A stretch of DNA of 64,000 nt from Henningerozyma blattae CBS 6284 (lineage: Eukaryota > Ascomycota > Saccharomycetes > Saccharomycetales > Saccharomycetaceae), in NCBI RefSeq assembly GCF_000315915.1, contig NC_020185.1, positions 62,001-126,000 on the forward strand, written 5' to 3'. Every line of letters begins with the position of its first letter. The stretch's first letter is position 1. Both the position numbers and the translations under genes were made by a program. Positions 1 to 9,854 of the stretch are shown here, in pieces. Under the pieces are notes generated by a model, which did not search any database, was not told where the DNA came from, and saw only the letters and a program-made list of their open reading frames with translations.

Positions 1-213
1 GTGTCACATTTTTATTTGCAAGATAAAAACTATTAATCTATTTTTTACTAAAGACATTCATATGCTAACTTCATCTTTAAGCTAGATAAGAATACATTTA
101 TAGCAATTAGATATAGATACCATACAACTTACTTCAGTTGAAAAAAATAAAAATAAAAATAAAAATAAAATAAAAATAAAATAAAATTCAACCACTCAAA
201 TTTTCACAACAAA
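1..213. other. Upstream region of the SVL3-like gene
   Basis: This stretch is non-coding and AT-rich. From about 141 to 185 it is a run of AAAAT/AAAATA repeats that ends just before the ATG at 214, as is common for an A-rich yeast 5' leader. I see no distinct operator. Confidence 0.5.
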
Positions 214-3078
214 ATGAGTTCTCCTTTGAAAGTTCTTTTGTTGGGTGATAATCCAAACATCATTCTGTATGCTTCTCGTTTTTATTTAGCCAAGAATATC
301 GAATTATATCATATTTCTTCTCATGTTCCACATACTATTTTTAACGTGGAGACTATAAACTATGGTCCAGATAAGATTCAATTTCAAAACAATTTCCAAT
401 CGATTAATGATTTGGCAAAGGCTTATAGCAATACTTCTTTATTTTTCGATATTATTATTTGTAGTGCTACTTCTTTACAAGAAATTTCATCTTTAGCTTC
501 TCAATTAAATCCAATGATTAATTTGAATACAAAAATCATTTTAGAATCTACTGGGTTCGTTCAAATTGAACCATTTTTCAAATTATCCCTAGATTTACCT
601 CAAGTCAATATTTTCTCCATGATTACTGATATTGATTTCCGTCAAGTTGATGCAAATACTTTTAAACAGTTCCCTTCAAACAATAGCTCTTTAAGTAATC
701 ATATCTATTTAGGCTGTTCTTCTACTGATGATAAACCTACTAACTCTGCTACTTTCCCAGTATTAGATACATTCTCAAGATTGTTTCAAAAATTATTTCC
801 TCATGATGAAATTGATATCCTAGAAAACAGTACATCTAAATTTTTATCAAAACAATGGAGTTTAGCCATTCCAAGAATTAGTTACGATACTTTATTAATC
901 TTACTGGATGGTATTGAACCACTAAAATTGTTGGATGAAATCTTAGCAAAACCGTTGATTTCAGGTCTAACCAATGAATTATACGGCATCACTAGAAAGA
1001 TGAATATTACTTTAGATTCGAAACTATCCTCCGAAGAATCCTTAACAAGTAGTTGGAAGAGCCAATTTACAGGTTCTAAAGCTATTAAATTACCACAATT
1101 AGCTTATCATTTTTTCAACAATACTGCCCCATTGAACTTGGATTTATTATTATTACAACCAATCCTATTGGCTGACGATCATGGTGTTAAGACTCCATAT
1201 TTAGAATTCTTATATTCAATCATGTGCCAATATGAAAAGTATAATAAAGGTACTTCCAAATTATTCCAAAGAGTTAGATCTCAAAATAATAATTCAATTG
1301 AAATTGAAAAACTCAATCAGTTAAAAACAGAAAACTTGAACATTATGAAAGAACGTGAACATTTAAAGTCCATTATTAATTCAAATGAAAATAATGTAAA
1401 CCAATTAAAACTGAAGATTGATACATTAAACCAACAATTAATTACAGCTAAGCAAGATTTAAATCAACAGTCTAAAAACCATGAGGTTACAATGAAAAAA
1501 TTACAAGAATTGAAACAAGCTAATCCAAATATGCAAACCAATTCTGCTAGTCAATTAGAAGCTCCAAGAACAATCCAATCTCAAAAACAAATGACTATTT
1601 CTCCTTCTATGCAAGAATTGGAAGATATTGCAGTCTATGGTGTCAATTTTGGTGAATCTCCTCAAAAACCAAGTATACCTGCCACTAATGATTCTTCACC
1701 TCAAGCTTTATCAACTGAAAATAGTGCTAATACTACTGGTCTTCAAGAACCAACTCCACCACCTGATGCTAGCGGTATTTATTCTAACTCCTCAAGTAAT
1801 GGCAGTGACAGAGCTCTTAGAGAACGTGAAATTGAGTTAAGAAAGAAAGAATTAGAATTGAAGGAACGTGAATTAGATTTACAAAGAAGAGCTGTTCAAC
1901 AACAACAATTCCAAAATAACAATGGGTCCATGAATTCTGCTTCAATGCAACAAATCCATGGTTCTGATAATAGAATTCCATCTATGGGCCAACAGCAGCA
2001 ACAACAACAACAACAGCAAATGAATGGTCGTGTAACTAGAGCTCAATTCAATGCTTCTTCACCAAATTTGAGTACTACCAAATTCCAAAATAACAGTAGC
2101 CCAACCTTATCAGCTGGCTTCAATAATGGCTTTAATCAAATGGCCAATACTGGTGCTAATGGCCAATTTAATAATAAATTCCAACGTACCAGTAGAAAAA
2201 ATAGAAATAGTAATATGGCCAAGATTGGTAATGCATCCAATCTCAATGCTCAAAATATGAGTTTCAACAATAACATTCCTAGTGCCGGCAACATGATGGG
2301 TAATGGCAATCGTTTGAATTCATTATCTAGTAATATGCCTCCTCAACAAGCACAACAACAAAGGTATAGAAATAGCCAACCACCAGGATTACAAGGACCA
2401 AGTAGAATGAGTATGGCTGGCATTGGTAGTCAAGGTATGCCCAATGGCCCACAACCGGTTAGACCAAACACTATTGGTATGGGCATTAATCAAAGAAATG
2501 GTTCTTCAGGTTCTGTGCAAAACTCTATTCCAGGTAATGTAAACAATCTAAATATGAACATGAACATGAATAACAACAATAATTTGAATGTCAATAACTT
2601 ACAACAACAAGATGGTCAACCAACAACTCCAACAAAAAATATTCCTGGTTTACAGATGAAAATGGGTGGTAATTCCATGATGAATAATAATAATAATAAT
2701 AATATGAACATGGGTGCTACTTCCAATAATAACGAAGGTATTCAAAACTTAAATGCCCCAGCTACTAGCACACCTAATGGAACTGATGTAGAAGACCAAG
2801 CCAATACTAGTAGTAATGGTATGCAAAACATGCTAGCAAATGGTGCTACTAGAATTGCATCCAGTGTTGCTACTAATGCTGCTACATCTGCTGGTAGTGC
2901 CATGGGTATGAATAATGGTCAAAAGCCAACCATTTCATTTAGTTCAAGTAACGGTAATATTGATGCTGAAGTTAGTATGAGAGACGATGACGATAAGAGT
3001 GATGATAAAGATTCTACTAAGGAAAAGGACAAGAAGAAAAAGAAGTTCAGATTATTTGGGAAGAAGAACAAGAAATAA
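214..3078 (+). CDS. SVL3: Svl3/Pam1 family protein
   Basis: The protein has 954 residues; S. cerevisiae Svl3 and Pam1 are somewhat shorter. The first 340 residues are well ordered and open with a Rossmann-type strand and glycine turn (VLLLGDNPN), like the ketopantoate-reductase-fold N-terminus of this family. Residues of about 380-440 form a charged coiled coil. The rest is low complexity, rich in N, Q, M and S with a poly-Q tract near 595. The protein ends in a strongly lysine-rich tail (KKKKKFRLFGKKNKK), which could bind membrane. The biochemical role is unknown; S. cerevisiae mutants point to vacuolar delivery and bud-localised function. The next genes, EGD1 and MET31/32, are also the neighbours of SVL3 (YPL032C) and PAM1 (YDR251W), so this is the SVL3/PAM1 locus. 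I cannot say which ohnolog it matches better. Confidence 0.85.
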   Translation: MSSPLKVLLLGDNPNIILYASRFYLAKNIELYHISSHVPHTIFNVETINYGPDKIQFQNNFQSINDLAKAYSNTSLFFDIIICSATSLQEISSLASQLNPMINLNTKIILESTGFVQIEPFFKLSLDLPQVNIFSMITDIDFRQVDANTFKQFPSNNSSLSNHIYLGCSSTDDKPTNSATFPVLDTFSRLFQKLFPHDEIDILENSTSKFLSKQWSLAIPRISYDTLLILLDGIEPLKLLDEILAKPLISGLTNELYGITRKMNITLDSKLSSEESLTSSWKSQFTGSKAIKLPQLAYHFFNNTAPLNLDLLLLQPILLADDHGVKTPYLEFLYSIMCQYEKYNKGTSKLFQRVRSQNNNSIEIEKLNQLKTENLNIMKEREHLKSIINSNENNVNQLKLKIDTLNQQLITAKQDLNQQSKNHEVTMKKLQELKQANPNMQTNSASQLEAPRTIQSQKQMTISPSMQELEDIAVYGVNFGESPQKPSIPATNDSSPQALSTENSANTTGLQEPTPPPDASGIYSNSSSNGSDRALREREIELRKKELELKERELDLQRRAVQQQQFQNNNGSMNSASMQQIHGSDNRIPSMGQQQQQQQQQQMNGRVTRAQFNASSPNLSTTKFQNNSSPTLSAGFNNGFNQMANTGANGQFNNKFQRTSRKNRNSNMAKIGNASNLNAQNMSFNNNIPSAGNMMGNGNRLNSLSSNMPPQQAQQQRYRNSQPPGLQGPSRMSMAGIGSQGMPNGPQPVRPNTIGMGINQRNGSSGSVQNSIPGNVNNLNMNMNMNNNNNLNVNNLQQQDGQPTTPTKNIPGLQMKMGGNSMMNNNNNNNMNMGATSNNNEGIQNLNAPATSTPNGTDVEDQANTSSNGMQNMLANGATRIASSVATNAATSAGSAMGMNNGQKPTISFSSSNGNIDAEVSMRDDDDKSDDKDSTKEKDKKKKKFRLFGKKNKK

Positions 3079-3973
3079 GTTTCAATAAACAAATCTTGAT
3101 TTATCTATTGCATTTTTTGTTTGAATATTTAATTAACAATTGCTTTTACTGCTTGCTTTTTTTTTTTTTGTCTGTTCATCATTCTCCATCATTCTGTTTT
3201 TTTTTCATTATTATTTGGGTAATATTTCTTTTAATGATACAATACAAATACAATCAAAATCATAATGACTTTAATACACACTAATAAAAAAATTTTGTTT
3301 TAATATTTTTGGTTTGCTGTTTTTTACAAAGAATATCATGCAAACTATGTGCTTTCTTTCCTTGCCTTGCAATTGGATCACAAACGGATATATATAGATG
3401 TCTATATATGCAAGACGTTTTCCTCTTTACGCTTCTTCTTTTATCAACTGTTTCTTTCCCCTCTCTATATATTTATTTACACCTATTCTCTTTTTACTTT
3501 TGTTTATATATTTATGTACTATAATAATCGAGGTTAATAATTAACTTTTTTTTAGAAACTTTAAACTATTATTTGCTTATTATCGTTTGTTTAACTAACG
3601 TTTGTTTCATAAGGCGCACATAAGATTTACGTCGTTTTAGACGAGAATTTTGTCAGATTTTTATTTTTTTTTCCCTCTTTGTTCAGTGGCGTTCACGAAG
3701 AAAAGAACGAAGAAAAGCACCAAGCAATTTAGTTTGAAGACTCGGACGAAAAAGAATGTGGAAAATTGAAAATAAACTGAAAGATTATTATTATTCAATC
3801 TGAATGAATATTTGCTAAGTTTCCCGATGAACAAAGATGAGAAAAAAAAATGAAAAAAAATAAAACAGAAGAAAAAAATGTTTAACTAGTAATAAATATT
3901 ATATACACTTTCTTAAGAGAAATTTCACTTGTTGGAACTCAGTAGCCATCACATCAAGAAATATCAGACAAAA
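3079..3973. other. Intergenic: SVL3 terminator and EGD1 promoter
   Basis: This 0.9-kb stretch is AT-rich, with T-rich runs (3160-3210, 3540-3560) and an A-rich leader just before EGD1. Short reading frames here are hydrophobic T-rich artefacts. I see no RNA gene. Confidence 0.5.
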
Positions 3974-4447
3974 ATGCCAATTGATCAAGAAAAATTAGCC
4001 AAGTTGCAAAAGATGTCCGCCAACAACAAGGTTGGTGGTAGAAGAAAGTTCACCAAGAAACCAAGCTCTAGCTCTAGTTCCAACAAGGATGACACTAAGT
4101 TAGTTGCTGAAATGGCCAAGATGAACGCTGTTACTGTTGACAACGTCGCCGAAGCTAACTTCTTCAAAGATGATGGTAATGTTATCCATTTCAACAGAGT
4201 TGGTGTCCAAACTGCTGAAAAGTTCAACACTTCTGTTTTCTACGGTGCTCCACAAACTAAACCATTACAACAAATGTTCCCACAAATCTTATCCCAAATG
4301 GGTCCAGAAGCTTTACAAGCTTTAACTCAATTAGCTTCCCAATTGGAAAAGAACGATGCTGCTAAGAAGGCTGGTTCTGAAGAAAAAGCTGATGAAGCCA
4401 TTCCAGAATTAGTTGAAGGTAAGACATTTGATGCTGATGTCGAATAA
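3974..4447 (+). CDS. EGD1: Nascent polypeptide-associated complex beta subunit
   Basis: The 157-residue protein is the same length as S. cerevisiae Egd1. It is the beta subunit of NAC, which binds ribosomes near the exit tunnel and contacts nascent chains. It begins [14 protein letters not shown] and has the basic ribosome-binding motif (GGRRK, about 23-27). The NAC domain follows ([23 protein letters not shown] core, about 60-105), then an acidic C-terminal tail. The frame is open upstream to a TTG at 3929, but 3974 is the first ATG and gives the family N-terminus. Codons are biased to yeast-optimal ones (GGT, GCT, TTG, AAG), which suggests high expression. The gene lies between the SVL3-like and MET31/32-like genes, as in S. 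cerevisiae; BTT1 is the ohnolog alternative. Confidence 0.95.
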   Translation: MPIDQEKLAKLQKMSANNKVGGRRKFTKKPSSSSSSNKDDTKLVAEMAKMNAVTVDNVAEANFFKDDGNVIHFNRVGVQTAEKFNTSVFYGAPQTKPLQQMFPQILSQMGPEALQALTQLASQLEKNDAAKKAGSEEKADEAIPELVEGKTFDADVE

Positions 4448-4652
4448 ACAGATTAAACAAAACTAAAACAATCCATATTTGAATGTAATTTCAGAACTTT
4501 ATTTGCTTATAATTGTTTTTTTTCTTTTTATTTGTAATCAACTTCATAAAAATATAATTTAATGTCTCGTCATATAATATTTTATATATATATATAAATA
4601 AATAAATATAATAATAAACTCATATGCATACGTGAATACGAGTTATCATTTT

Positions 4653-5588
4653 CTAAAACCGCTCACCATGAATATCCCCATTTGCCGAGTGCCTAGCAAT
4701 TCTTAACAACTCATTAAGACCTTCACTAAGGCTTAACAGTTTATTTCTATTCCGTTTACAAGTCAAAGTATTAGCATGTCTCTTTAAAGCGTCTTTTCTT
4801 GCAAAACCTTTACCACATTCTTTACAAATATGAGGCACCACTGTTAAATGAGTTCTTTCATGCCTTCTCACATCCGAAGATCTTTTGAATGTTAAGAAAC
4901 ATTCATTACATCTATATTTCCTTTGCTCAAGATTATTATTATCTTCTGGTGCCGTATTATTTTCCTCATCAGTAGAAGCGCCTGTACTTGCCGCCGAAAG
5001 AATTGAAGATCGTCTAGCAATAGAAAAACTATTCTTTCTTATCCCATAATTAGTAAAAGTTGTAGATACGCTAGAAGGAGCCAATGCAGAGAAAGTCGCA
5101 GCTGTCGTTGCTACTGTTGGTGACGAAGAAACATTTGTTGTTTCAGTATTTCTTGCAAAAGATATCTTTTGCAATCGATTGTGAAGACGCGAATTAATGG
5201 CAAAGTTATTATCAGTGGATGTAAAATCAAGATTTTCCAATTTTAAATCCAACTCATCTTTTACTTTTTGGCGTGGTATAGATTTACGAGAGTTCATGGT
5301 TGTGCCATGGTTATTGTCTTTAGAATGAGGATCTTTTCCTGTGGAGTACGATTTTTCTACAAATAAGTTTTCATTAGTCCTTATATTGCCATTCAAATGC
5401 TGAATTTTCGTTATATCTTTAGGTTTAGATAATTCATCGATGAAAATACCCGAATTATCACTATTTACTTTATGTTTGATCCTTGAATACAATTCCCATA
5501 CGATTGGATCCATATCTTCTTTTTTCAACATAGATGTCTGCAACAATGCATCGGTGGCTCTTTGGAAAAAGACGTCATCCTCATCCAT
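4653..5588 (-). CDS. MET32: C2H2 zinc-finger regulator of sulfur metabolism (Met31/Met32 type)
   Basis: The protein has 311 residues, against under 200 in S. cerevisiae Met31 and Met32. The start is the ATG at 5588 (MDEDDVFF); upstream sequence would need a TTG. Two C-terminal zinc fingers are visible. One is a C2H2 finger (CNECFLTF...RRHERTH). The second (CKECGKGFARKDALKRH, then ANTLTC) matches the unusual Met31/32 second finger closely. The long N-terminal half is S/T/N-rich and looks disordered. In S. cerevisiae these proteins bring Met4 to AAACTGTGG sites on sulfur genes. The EGD1 neighbour supports the locus. The symbol is approximate: MET31 and MET32 are ohnologs that I cannot separate. 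The promoter carries candidate Cbf1 and Met31/32 sites. Confidence 0.88.
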   Translation of the reverse strand: MDEDDVFFQRATDALLQTSMLKKEDMDPIVWELYSRIKHKVNSDNSGIFIDELSKPKDITKIQHLNGNIRTNENLFVEKSYSTGKDPHSKDNNHGTTMNSRKSIPRQKVKDELDLKLENLDFTSTDNNFAINSRLHNRLQKISFARNTETTNVSSSPTVATTAATFSALAPSSVSTTFTNYGIRKNSFSIARRSSILSAASTGASTDEENNTAPEDNNNLEQRKYRCNECFLTFKRSSDVRRHERTHLTVVPHICKECGKGFARKDALKRHANTLTCKRNRNKLLSLSEGLNELLRIARHSANGDIHGERF

Positions 5589-6503
5589 CTTCTGTATGAG
5601 AAATGCAGAACTCAATACCAATGAAGTGCTAATTTTTCCTTTTTTATTCAATTAGGCTAAGTATATGCTGCTAAGGTTCCCGATATTTGATTACGAAGTT
5701 GAATTCGTTCTCTTTGTTGTTGAAGTCTTCGGGAATGAGATAATAGTTTACACTAGTGTAGATTTATAAGGAATTCTGGTTTGGAAATACCTATCAGGCT
5801 TGTCTATTAGACGACGATGCAATCTATGAACTCTACCTTTGTTAATAAGGGGATACTCGACTGTATATATATCTACATTACAAATGCACGCACACACACT
5901 TATATATATACACCACTCACTTATTATAGCCACAGAACTCTGCCCTAGTAACACTACACGCCCCACTTCATTCCAATGACTACCCTATGCTATGCTATTG
6001 AGCCCTTGGAATCTTGGAATCTAACACATTGACACGCTTTCTCTTCACAAGGCCACAGATTCCCTAGATAACATTATCTCGGCATATTAATTAAATTGAC
6101 TATTCAAACTATTTCATCAACAGGTACTGACTACTATCTAACACATCGATAGTAACTTCTCTTACGATTGGTATATACTCAGGAGCTATTTGCACGTGTA
6201 CACCACAGTGTGTTTTAAGTGACGCTATGCACGTGAGCTGGCGCTGAAATGCGCCACACCGGACATTAGAAAAGAATGAGACCCGGACAGGAAGTGTGGC
6301 CCATATTAGGCACTGAGAAATAGCGGAGTTGGTGTCGCGATAAATGATACAAAGGGTAAAATGAACTTATATATATAAAAAAAATATACAATTACAAGTG
6401 ACAGAAAAATAAAAAAATAGAAGAATAAGCAAAAGGGTACTATGGCTTACGTAAATAAATGTTTTAATAGTAAAGAGGAAGTAAAAAAAAGGCGATATCA
6501 AAT
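5589..6503. promoter_or_regulatory. MET31/32-like promoter with E-box and CCACAG motifs
   Basis: This 0.9-kb region is upstream of the minus-strand zinc-finger gene. It holds CACGTG at 6193-6198 and 6230-6235, the core of Cbf1 sites. CCACAG, the core of the reverse complement of the Met31/32 site, occurs at 5930-5935, 6053-6058 and 6203-6208. The last lies 4 bp from the first E-box. There are also TA-rich runs near 5860 and 5905. The 5' part of the region is also the 3' flank of the gene at 6504. No gene is visible. Confidence 0.5.
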
Positions 6504-7913
6504 TTAGCAGTCAATTGGGAACGTGTCCTCAAACAACGCGCGGCCCAATTCATTGAACTGGGCTAATTCTGTCTGAAGGATAATATGTTCAGTATTGAAG
6601 TTTATATCGATATCGGAGTCGTTACAATCTTGATCGTTGCTGGCACAATCAGAGTTGTATTCTGCGGCTTCATGTATAATTTGTTGTTCTTGGAGAAGTG
6701 TAGTGGCGTCGACTGTTGATGTGTCATGGAGAGATTTAGGGTCCATTGTTAGAGAATGGCTGGAATGATTATGATTATGCTGATGATGTCGATGGAGCAT
6801 AGAGGGGTTTATCAATACATTGCGAGTGTCATTTGATGATCCTTGTTGAGAATTGAATAGAGAAGTACTGTTGATGAACGTTTCTCTATCGTCAATCTTA
6901 ACACTCAAATCATTTAAAGAATAATTTTCATATGGCAAGGTCAAGATCTCATGGTTTCTTTTATTTTCCTTCCTATTCACTTTAGGACGGTTTTTACTGT
7001 GGTTTAATTTAAAAACAGAAGTTAAAGAGACTAACCCATGATTATCATTTCTACCTGGGTTTTTGTTTTTCAATTCTTCAATGATTCTTTCTTCTTCATT
7101 AATTGTATCGATATCACTCTCATTATTTTGATTCTCTTCATTTTGAATGATATCAATCAAATCAGTCAACTTCAATTCATTATCGTTGCTATTTAAAAGA
7201 CGATCTCTAGCAATACTAGCGAAATTATTGGAATAATTCAGCCGGTCGTTTTGCAATTGTTGTTGATGCCGGAACTTATCCTTAATGAACCTATATTGTA
7301 ATCTTGATTCTCTGATCAAGATTGGTCTGACAATAGAACAACAATTGTTAATCTCACTCACTGTCAATCCGGTAATTTGGGAATAAAACTTATAATCTTC
7401 ATCTCTCTTTTGACTGATACTACTAAAGCTACTTGGAGTTTTATAAGACTTATTCTTGGAGGATTCATTAGGTATACTTAATATGAAACTAGTGATGATT
7501 AATTTCTTTATATCATTTCTTAGGAATTGGAAATAATTGGTTTCAGTCAAACAACATTCTAAAAATTTGACCATGATAATACACATCCTCTTGAATTGGA
7601 CCTTTGTTGATTTTATTCTAACCATTAAATTTTCCATAAATTCGCTTACAAGTTGCACATTGAACTTAAAATTGTTTTCTTTATTTTTCAAAATTGGTTT
7701 ATATTTCTTATAGATACCGTTCAAGAATTTACGGATCATAAAACGAGTGATTAATAACATATCTGCCTTGCGTCTCTTTCTATCAACTGGACTTTCGTTT
7801 ATCTCATCTTTCACACTCGACTCTTCCCCACTATCTGTGTTTGGCGTGGTGGCAGATATAGGATTTAAATATGGAACTTTACTCTTTTCCAAGGATTCGA
7901 TATTTTTTATCAT
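6504..7913 (-). CDS. Unassigned protein, possible cyclin-box (Pho85-cyclin-like) protein
   Basis: I do not firmly recognise this 469-residue protein. Residues of about 50-200 are well ordered. One segment (residues 108-118, FKRMCIIMVKF) followed later by YSQITGLTVSEINNC resembles the spacing and final helix of PCL/Clg1-type cyclin boxes. The second half (about 220-440) is N-, S- and H-rich with a His-rich run near 385-400, and looks disordered. The C-terminus is short and hydrophobic (ALFEDTFPIDC). By position, between MET31 (YPL038W) and MRX11 (YPL041C), and by strand, it could match uncharacterised YPL039W; I infer this from synteny only. The start is the first ATG, next to a T-rich leader. 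Confidence 0.6.
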   Translation of the reverse strand: MIKNIESLEKSKVPYLNPISATTPNTDSGEESSVKDEINESPVDRKRRKADMLLITRFMIRKFLNGIYKKYKPILKNKENNFKFNVQLVSEFMENLMVRIKSTKVQFKRMCIIMVKFLECCLTETNYFQFLRNDIKKLIITSFILSIPNESSKNKSYKTPSSFSSISQKRDEDYKFYSQITGLTVSEINNCCSIVRPILIRESRLQYRFIKDKFRHQQQLQNDRLNYSNNFASIARDRLLNSNDNELKLTDLIDIIQNEENQNNESDIDTINEEERIIEELKNKNPGRNDNHGLVSLTSVFKLNHSKNRPKVNRKENKRNHEILTLPYENYSLNDLSVKIDDRETFINSTSLFNSQQGSSNDTRNVLINPSMLHRHHQHNHNHSSHSLTMDPKSLHDTSTVDATTLLQEQQIIHEAAEYNSDCASNDQDCNDSDIDINFNTEHIILQTELAQFNELGRALFEDTFPIDC

Positions 7914-8786
7914 CTTGATAATTGAGCTCTGCTTATTTGCTTACTTGCTTGCTTGATTGGCTGTTTTTATTTTTTTTTAATGCGTAGTTATTTCTATAAA
8001 GACGGCTTCTCCTGATACAATTTACAATTTACATTGTTTTATAAAAGTTTTCAATATATCTTTGTTTGGCGTCTATTCTTAAAGCGGTATCCAGATTGAG
8101 TCATATCGATCTATATGAAAAAAAAAAGCATTAGAAAAAAATTATTTCAATATTATAGTATTTTATTATTGAAAAGAGTTATTTCCATGGAATTAAATAA
8201 ACAGCAAACGAGTTTTCCCAAAATCGTATAAAAAACGAAAAGTGTCCTCAACAAGTAAATCTTTTAACCCCAAACAGTAACTCCATCGGATAAAATCACT
8301 ACTTTCCTAAAGTAATAATAACCGCGGAAATAAATTAGGGTTACGTTGTTATAATATATAGGGTTATGATACAGTATACCTTTAGGGTTAAAATTTGCGA
8401 TCATGCTGGCTGGCTGGCGAATCCAATAATCAATCTGACTATAGATTTTAGAAAATAATCCAACATACTCGATGGCCGTGCCATCTAAACGAATCGTATT
8501 AAGGGATTCTTAAATATTAAAAAAAAAAGCAAATAAATTAAAAATACGATACATCTATTTGTACTTCATATATATATATTAAATACCCATAACATCTGCT
8601 TTTGATAATTATCGTGCATTATTAAGTGCTTCAAAAAGTTAAAGTTAAACAATCCCTTAAGGGCAAAAAAAACAGAATTATTATGTTGAATTAAAGTCAC
8701 TCACTTCATCGTTTATCAGCTTGCTTTGTTTTATTTATTTGTTATTTTTTTTTCCATACCTATTTATTATAATTGGGGAACTTACC
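7914..8786. promoter_or_regulatory. Divergent promoter with Tbf1-type motifs
   Basis: This is an 0.87-kb divergent promoter between the unassigned minus-strand gene and the MRX11-like gene. TTAGGGTT, the Tbf1 consensus ARCCCTAA read on the other strand, occurs at 8335-8342 and 8382-8389. A partial copy (AGGGTTA) lies near 8360. T- and A-runs occur near 7965, 8117 and 8520. I looked for a snoRNA beside the Tbf1 motifs and saw no convincing box pair. Confidence 0.45.
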
Positions 8787-9599
8787 ATGTCAAATCTTAT
8801 CAGAATCAGGCAGAATACTTTATCAGGCTGTCCCTTTAAAGTGAGAAGCATACCATTAAGAGCTGAAGGTTGTCCTCTAAGAGCTATTTTCCCAAGAACT
8901 TCAACTATTAATAAATTCAATTCAAATAATATTAATAAATTTAATTTTAATAAGTTAGAAAAATTTAATATTCACAATGTTCAACCTTTAATTGTGGACA
9001 ATTTGAATTTAAAATGTCCCGTAAGACATTTTGATCCAACACTATCTATTAATATCGACACAAAATTAAATCAAAACCCAAATTATTTATTAAAATTGAT
9101 TAATAAATCTAAAATGTTATCTAGTTTAAACAAAATTCCCAAATTCCATTCTTATTTTATTAAATTATCTGAAGCAGGTGCTATCTCTACAGTGACTTCA
9201 TTTTTAATCTTACATGAAATATCAGCTATCATACCTTTACTTCTAATCTGGTATATCTTATATCAATTTGATTTCGATCCAAATCATATTGAAAATAATA
9301 CTTATATGCCAGATTTTGTGAAAAATCTTTTAATTACTTGTAATAATTCTATGGAAAGATTTATTAATAAGAAGTTTAATAATAATAATTCAACTAATTT
9401 AGATACAAAAAAATTAATATTAACAGGAACATTATCTTATACAATTGTTAAATTATCTTATCCATTAAGAATTTTGTTTTGTCTTTGGGCTTCCCCATTT
9501 TGTGGGAAATATTTGTTAATACCGTTTAATAAATTGAAATCGATGAAAACCAACAATTATTCTACTGCCGGGGTTTCTAGATTAATTAAATCTAGTTGA
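8787..9599 (+). CDS. MRX11: MRX11-like mitochondrial membrane protein
   Basis: The protein has 270 residues; the S. cerevisiae counterpart YPL041C has about 200. The start is the ATG at 8787 (MSNLIRIRQ); upstream sequence in this frame is T-rich and starts at TTG. The first 60 residues are basic and free of acidic runs, as in a mitochondrial presequence. The diagnostic part is LSEAGAISTVTSFLILHEISAIIPLLLIWYIL (about 148-180), a membrane segment typical of the DUF1279/FAM210-like family. A second hydrophobic stretch lies near 225-250. The S. cerevisiae protein associates with mitochondrial ribosome-linked (MIOREX) complexes; its exact role is unknown. Position beside VPS16 and strand agree with YPL041C. 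Confidence 0.7.
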   Translation: MSNLIRIRQNTLSGCPFKVRSIPLRAEGCPLRAIFPRTSTINKFNSNNINKFNFNKLEKFNIHNVQPLIVDNLNLKCPVRHFDPTLSINIDTKLNQNPNYLLKLINKSKMLSSLNKIPKFHSYFIKLSEAGAISTVTSFLILHEISAIIPLLLIWYILYQFDFDPNHIENNTYMPDFVKNLLITCNNSMERFINKKFNNNNSTNLDTKKLILTGTLSYTIVKLSYPLRILFCLWASPFCGKYLLIPFNKLKSMKTNNYSTAGVSRLIKSS

Positions 9600-9854
9600 A
9601 TTTATTATCAATTTTATTTTATTCCAAGGTAGTCATTCCATTATTTATTTAACCATTACATGTTGCTATTTATTCAACCACGATACATTATTTATTTTTA
9701 ACCATTATTATTTATTTCCAGTTATGATATAATATTATTATATTTTATTTCATATCTTGGTATCATTATTTAACGTCATTTATTATTTATAACTGTATAC
9801 ATATATACATATATATAGATATATTTATATATTAAAAAAACAAACAAACATAAT

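Noticed and set aside
8390..8700. A snoRNA next to the Tbf1 motifs
   Set aside because: I looked for C/D and H/ACA boxes with the right spacing and found no convincing pair. The same holds for 17915-18300.
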